Part shown: positions 5,564 to 6,193 of the stretch, in pieces
Position numbering within the stretch: the stretch's first letter is position 1
Layout of the letters: every line of letters begins with the position of its first letter
NCBI GenBank assembly: GCA_009843725.1
Contig: VYCX01000159.1
Location: forward strand, 1-6,193
Source: Boseongicola sp. SB0675_bin_26
GTDB lineage: Bacteria; Pseudomonadota; Alphaproteobacteria; Rhodobacterales; Rhodobacteraceae
Direction: 5' to 3'
Length of the DNA stretch: 6,193 nt
The notes under the pieces: model-generated
Databases searched by the model: none
The model's input: the letters and a program-made list of their open reading frames with translations, nothing else
What the model was told of the DNA's origin: nothing
Position numbers and translations under genes: made by a program

Positions 5564-6193
5564 ATGGCCGAGCGAAACACTCAACTAATGCGTCGCCTGC
5601 ACCTTCCAGTGCCGGATGCCTGGAGTCTCGGGGCATTGGCGATTGCGGCGCTTGTGCTCGTGCCGATCATTTCCGTCATCTGGATTGCGGCCCATCCGTC
5701 GGAGCCGATCTGGGGGCATTTGGCGGCCACGACCTTGCCGCGCTATCTGTCGAACACGTTGACCATCATGGCCTCGGTTGGCTTCCTGTCGGCCATTATC
5801 GGGACATGCACGGCCTGGCTGATCGTGTGCTGCCGCTTCCCCGGATCAAGCTGGCTGGAGTGGCTTCTTCTCCTTCCGTTGGCGGTGCCGGGATATCTTG
5901 GAGCCTATGCGCTGGTCGACTTTCTTGAATATGCGGGACCCGTGCAATCCGGTCTGCGCGAGGTCTTCGGCTGGGAAAGTGCCGCCGACTACCGCTTCCC
6001 CGAAATCAGGTCGCGTCATGGCGCGATTTTCGTGCTGACCGCATCGCTCTATCCATATGTCTACCTGCTCGCGCGTGCAGGGTTTCGGGAGCAGTCCGGT
6101 CGAGCCCACGAGGTTGCCCGTGCACTCGGGGCCGGATTCCGGCGACGCTTCCTGAGGATCGGGTTGCCGCTTGCCCGGCCGGCGATCATGGCC
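5564..6193 (+). CDS. Ferric iron-type ABC transporter permease, N-terminal part (cut by window end)
   Basis: The first 210 residues of an inner-membrane permease; the frame is still open at the last base. Hydrophobic segments lie at about 20-42, 63-85, 96-120 and 152-174. The EAA loop that contacts the ATPase is visible at about 183-206 (EVARALGAG, then RIGLPLARP). The pattern, including LPLAVPGYLGAYAL and SLYPYVYLLAR, fits the FbpB/SfuB/AfuB iron(III) permeases, which are usually 500-560 residues with two fused permease halves; only the first half is seen. A partner ATPase and periplasmic iron-binding protein are expected, but neither lies upstream here. The ATG at 5564 has only a weak AGGCG eight bases upstream; the ATG at 5588 (residue 9) is an alternative. 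Iron is the family-based substrate guess; related permeases carry thiamine, putrescine or other solutes. Confidence 0.88.
   Translation, partial: MAERNTQLMRRLHLPVPDAWSLGALAIAALVLVPIISVIWIAAHPSEPIWGHLAATTLPRYLSNTLTIMASVGFLSAIIGTCTAWLIVCCRFPGSSWLEWLLLLPLAVPGYLGAYALVDFLEYAGPVQSGLREVFGWESAADYRFPEIRSRHGAIFVLTASLYPYVYLLARAGFREQSGRAHEVARALGAGFRRRFLRIGLPLARPAIMA

Noticed and set aside
1..6193. CRISPR arrays, tRNA or rRNA genes, insertion sequences, attachment sites
   Set aside because: I looked for spaced direct repeats, cloverleaf elements, transposase motifs and terminal repeats and found none; the gene content is ordinary chromosomal.

Overview
The window reads as a moderately GC-rich alphaproteobacterial chromosome, most likely Rhodobacterales. 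The lineage call rests on an unmistakable GapR (UPF0335/DUF2312) nucleoid protein, a family known from Alphaproteobacteria, on an XRE/DUF2083-type regulator of the kind common in Rhodobacteraceae, and on a CbrA-like symporter-histidine kinase. The exact genus cannot be read from the sequence.

Layout. Positions 3-1376 (+) encode an XRE-family regulator whose 5' end lies at or beyond the window edge. A good sigma70-type promoter sits exactly at its stop codon (1373-1401) and carries nested inverted repeats. It should drive a tight three-gene operon: a receiver-only response regulator (1440-1808), a 91-residue protein with two membrane segments (1808-2083), and an 898-residue solute:sodium symporter / STAC / histidine kinase fusion (2080-4776). 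The three genes are joined by 1-nt and 4-nt overlaps. Convergent to this operon, 12 nt away, is a small two-helix membrane protein on the minus strand (4789-5016). Divergent from that gene is gapR (5139-5384), with candidate promoters back to back in the 122-nt spacer. After a 179-nt gap with a hairpin and short palindromes, the window ends inside a ferric-iron-type ABC transporter permease (5564-6193, first 210 residues).

How the genes may work together. The kinase would sense a solute through its transporter-like domain and phosphorylate the receiver-only protein, which has no output domain of its own. The most interesting observation is that the neighbouring XRE regulator contains, between its DNA-binding domain and its DUF2083-like C-terminus, a segment that aligns without gaps to the phosphoacceptor (HisKA/DHp) hairpin of the kinase in this same window (residues 149-212 versus 669-732, 20 identities in 64 positions, His157 opposite the catalytic His677). 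This suggests that the regulator could be the missing output: a transcription factor carrying a kinase-like docking hairpin for the receiver. That circuit is inference. The alignment itself can be seen in the sequence.
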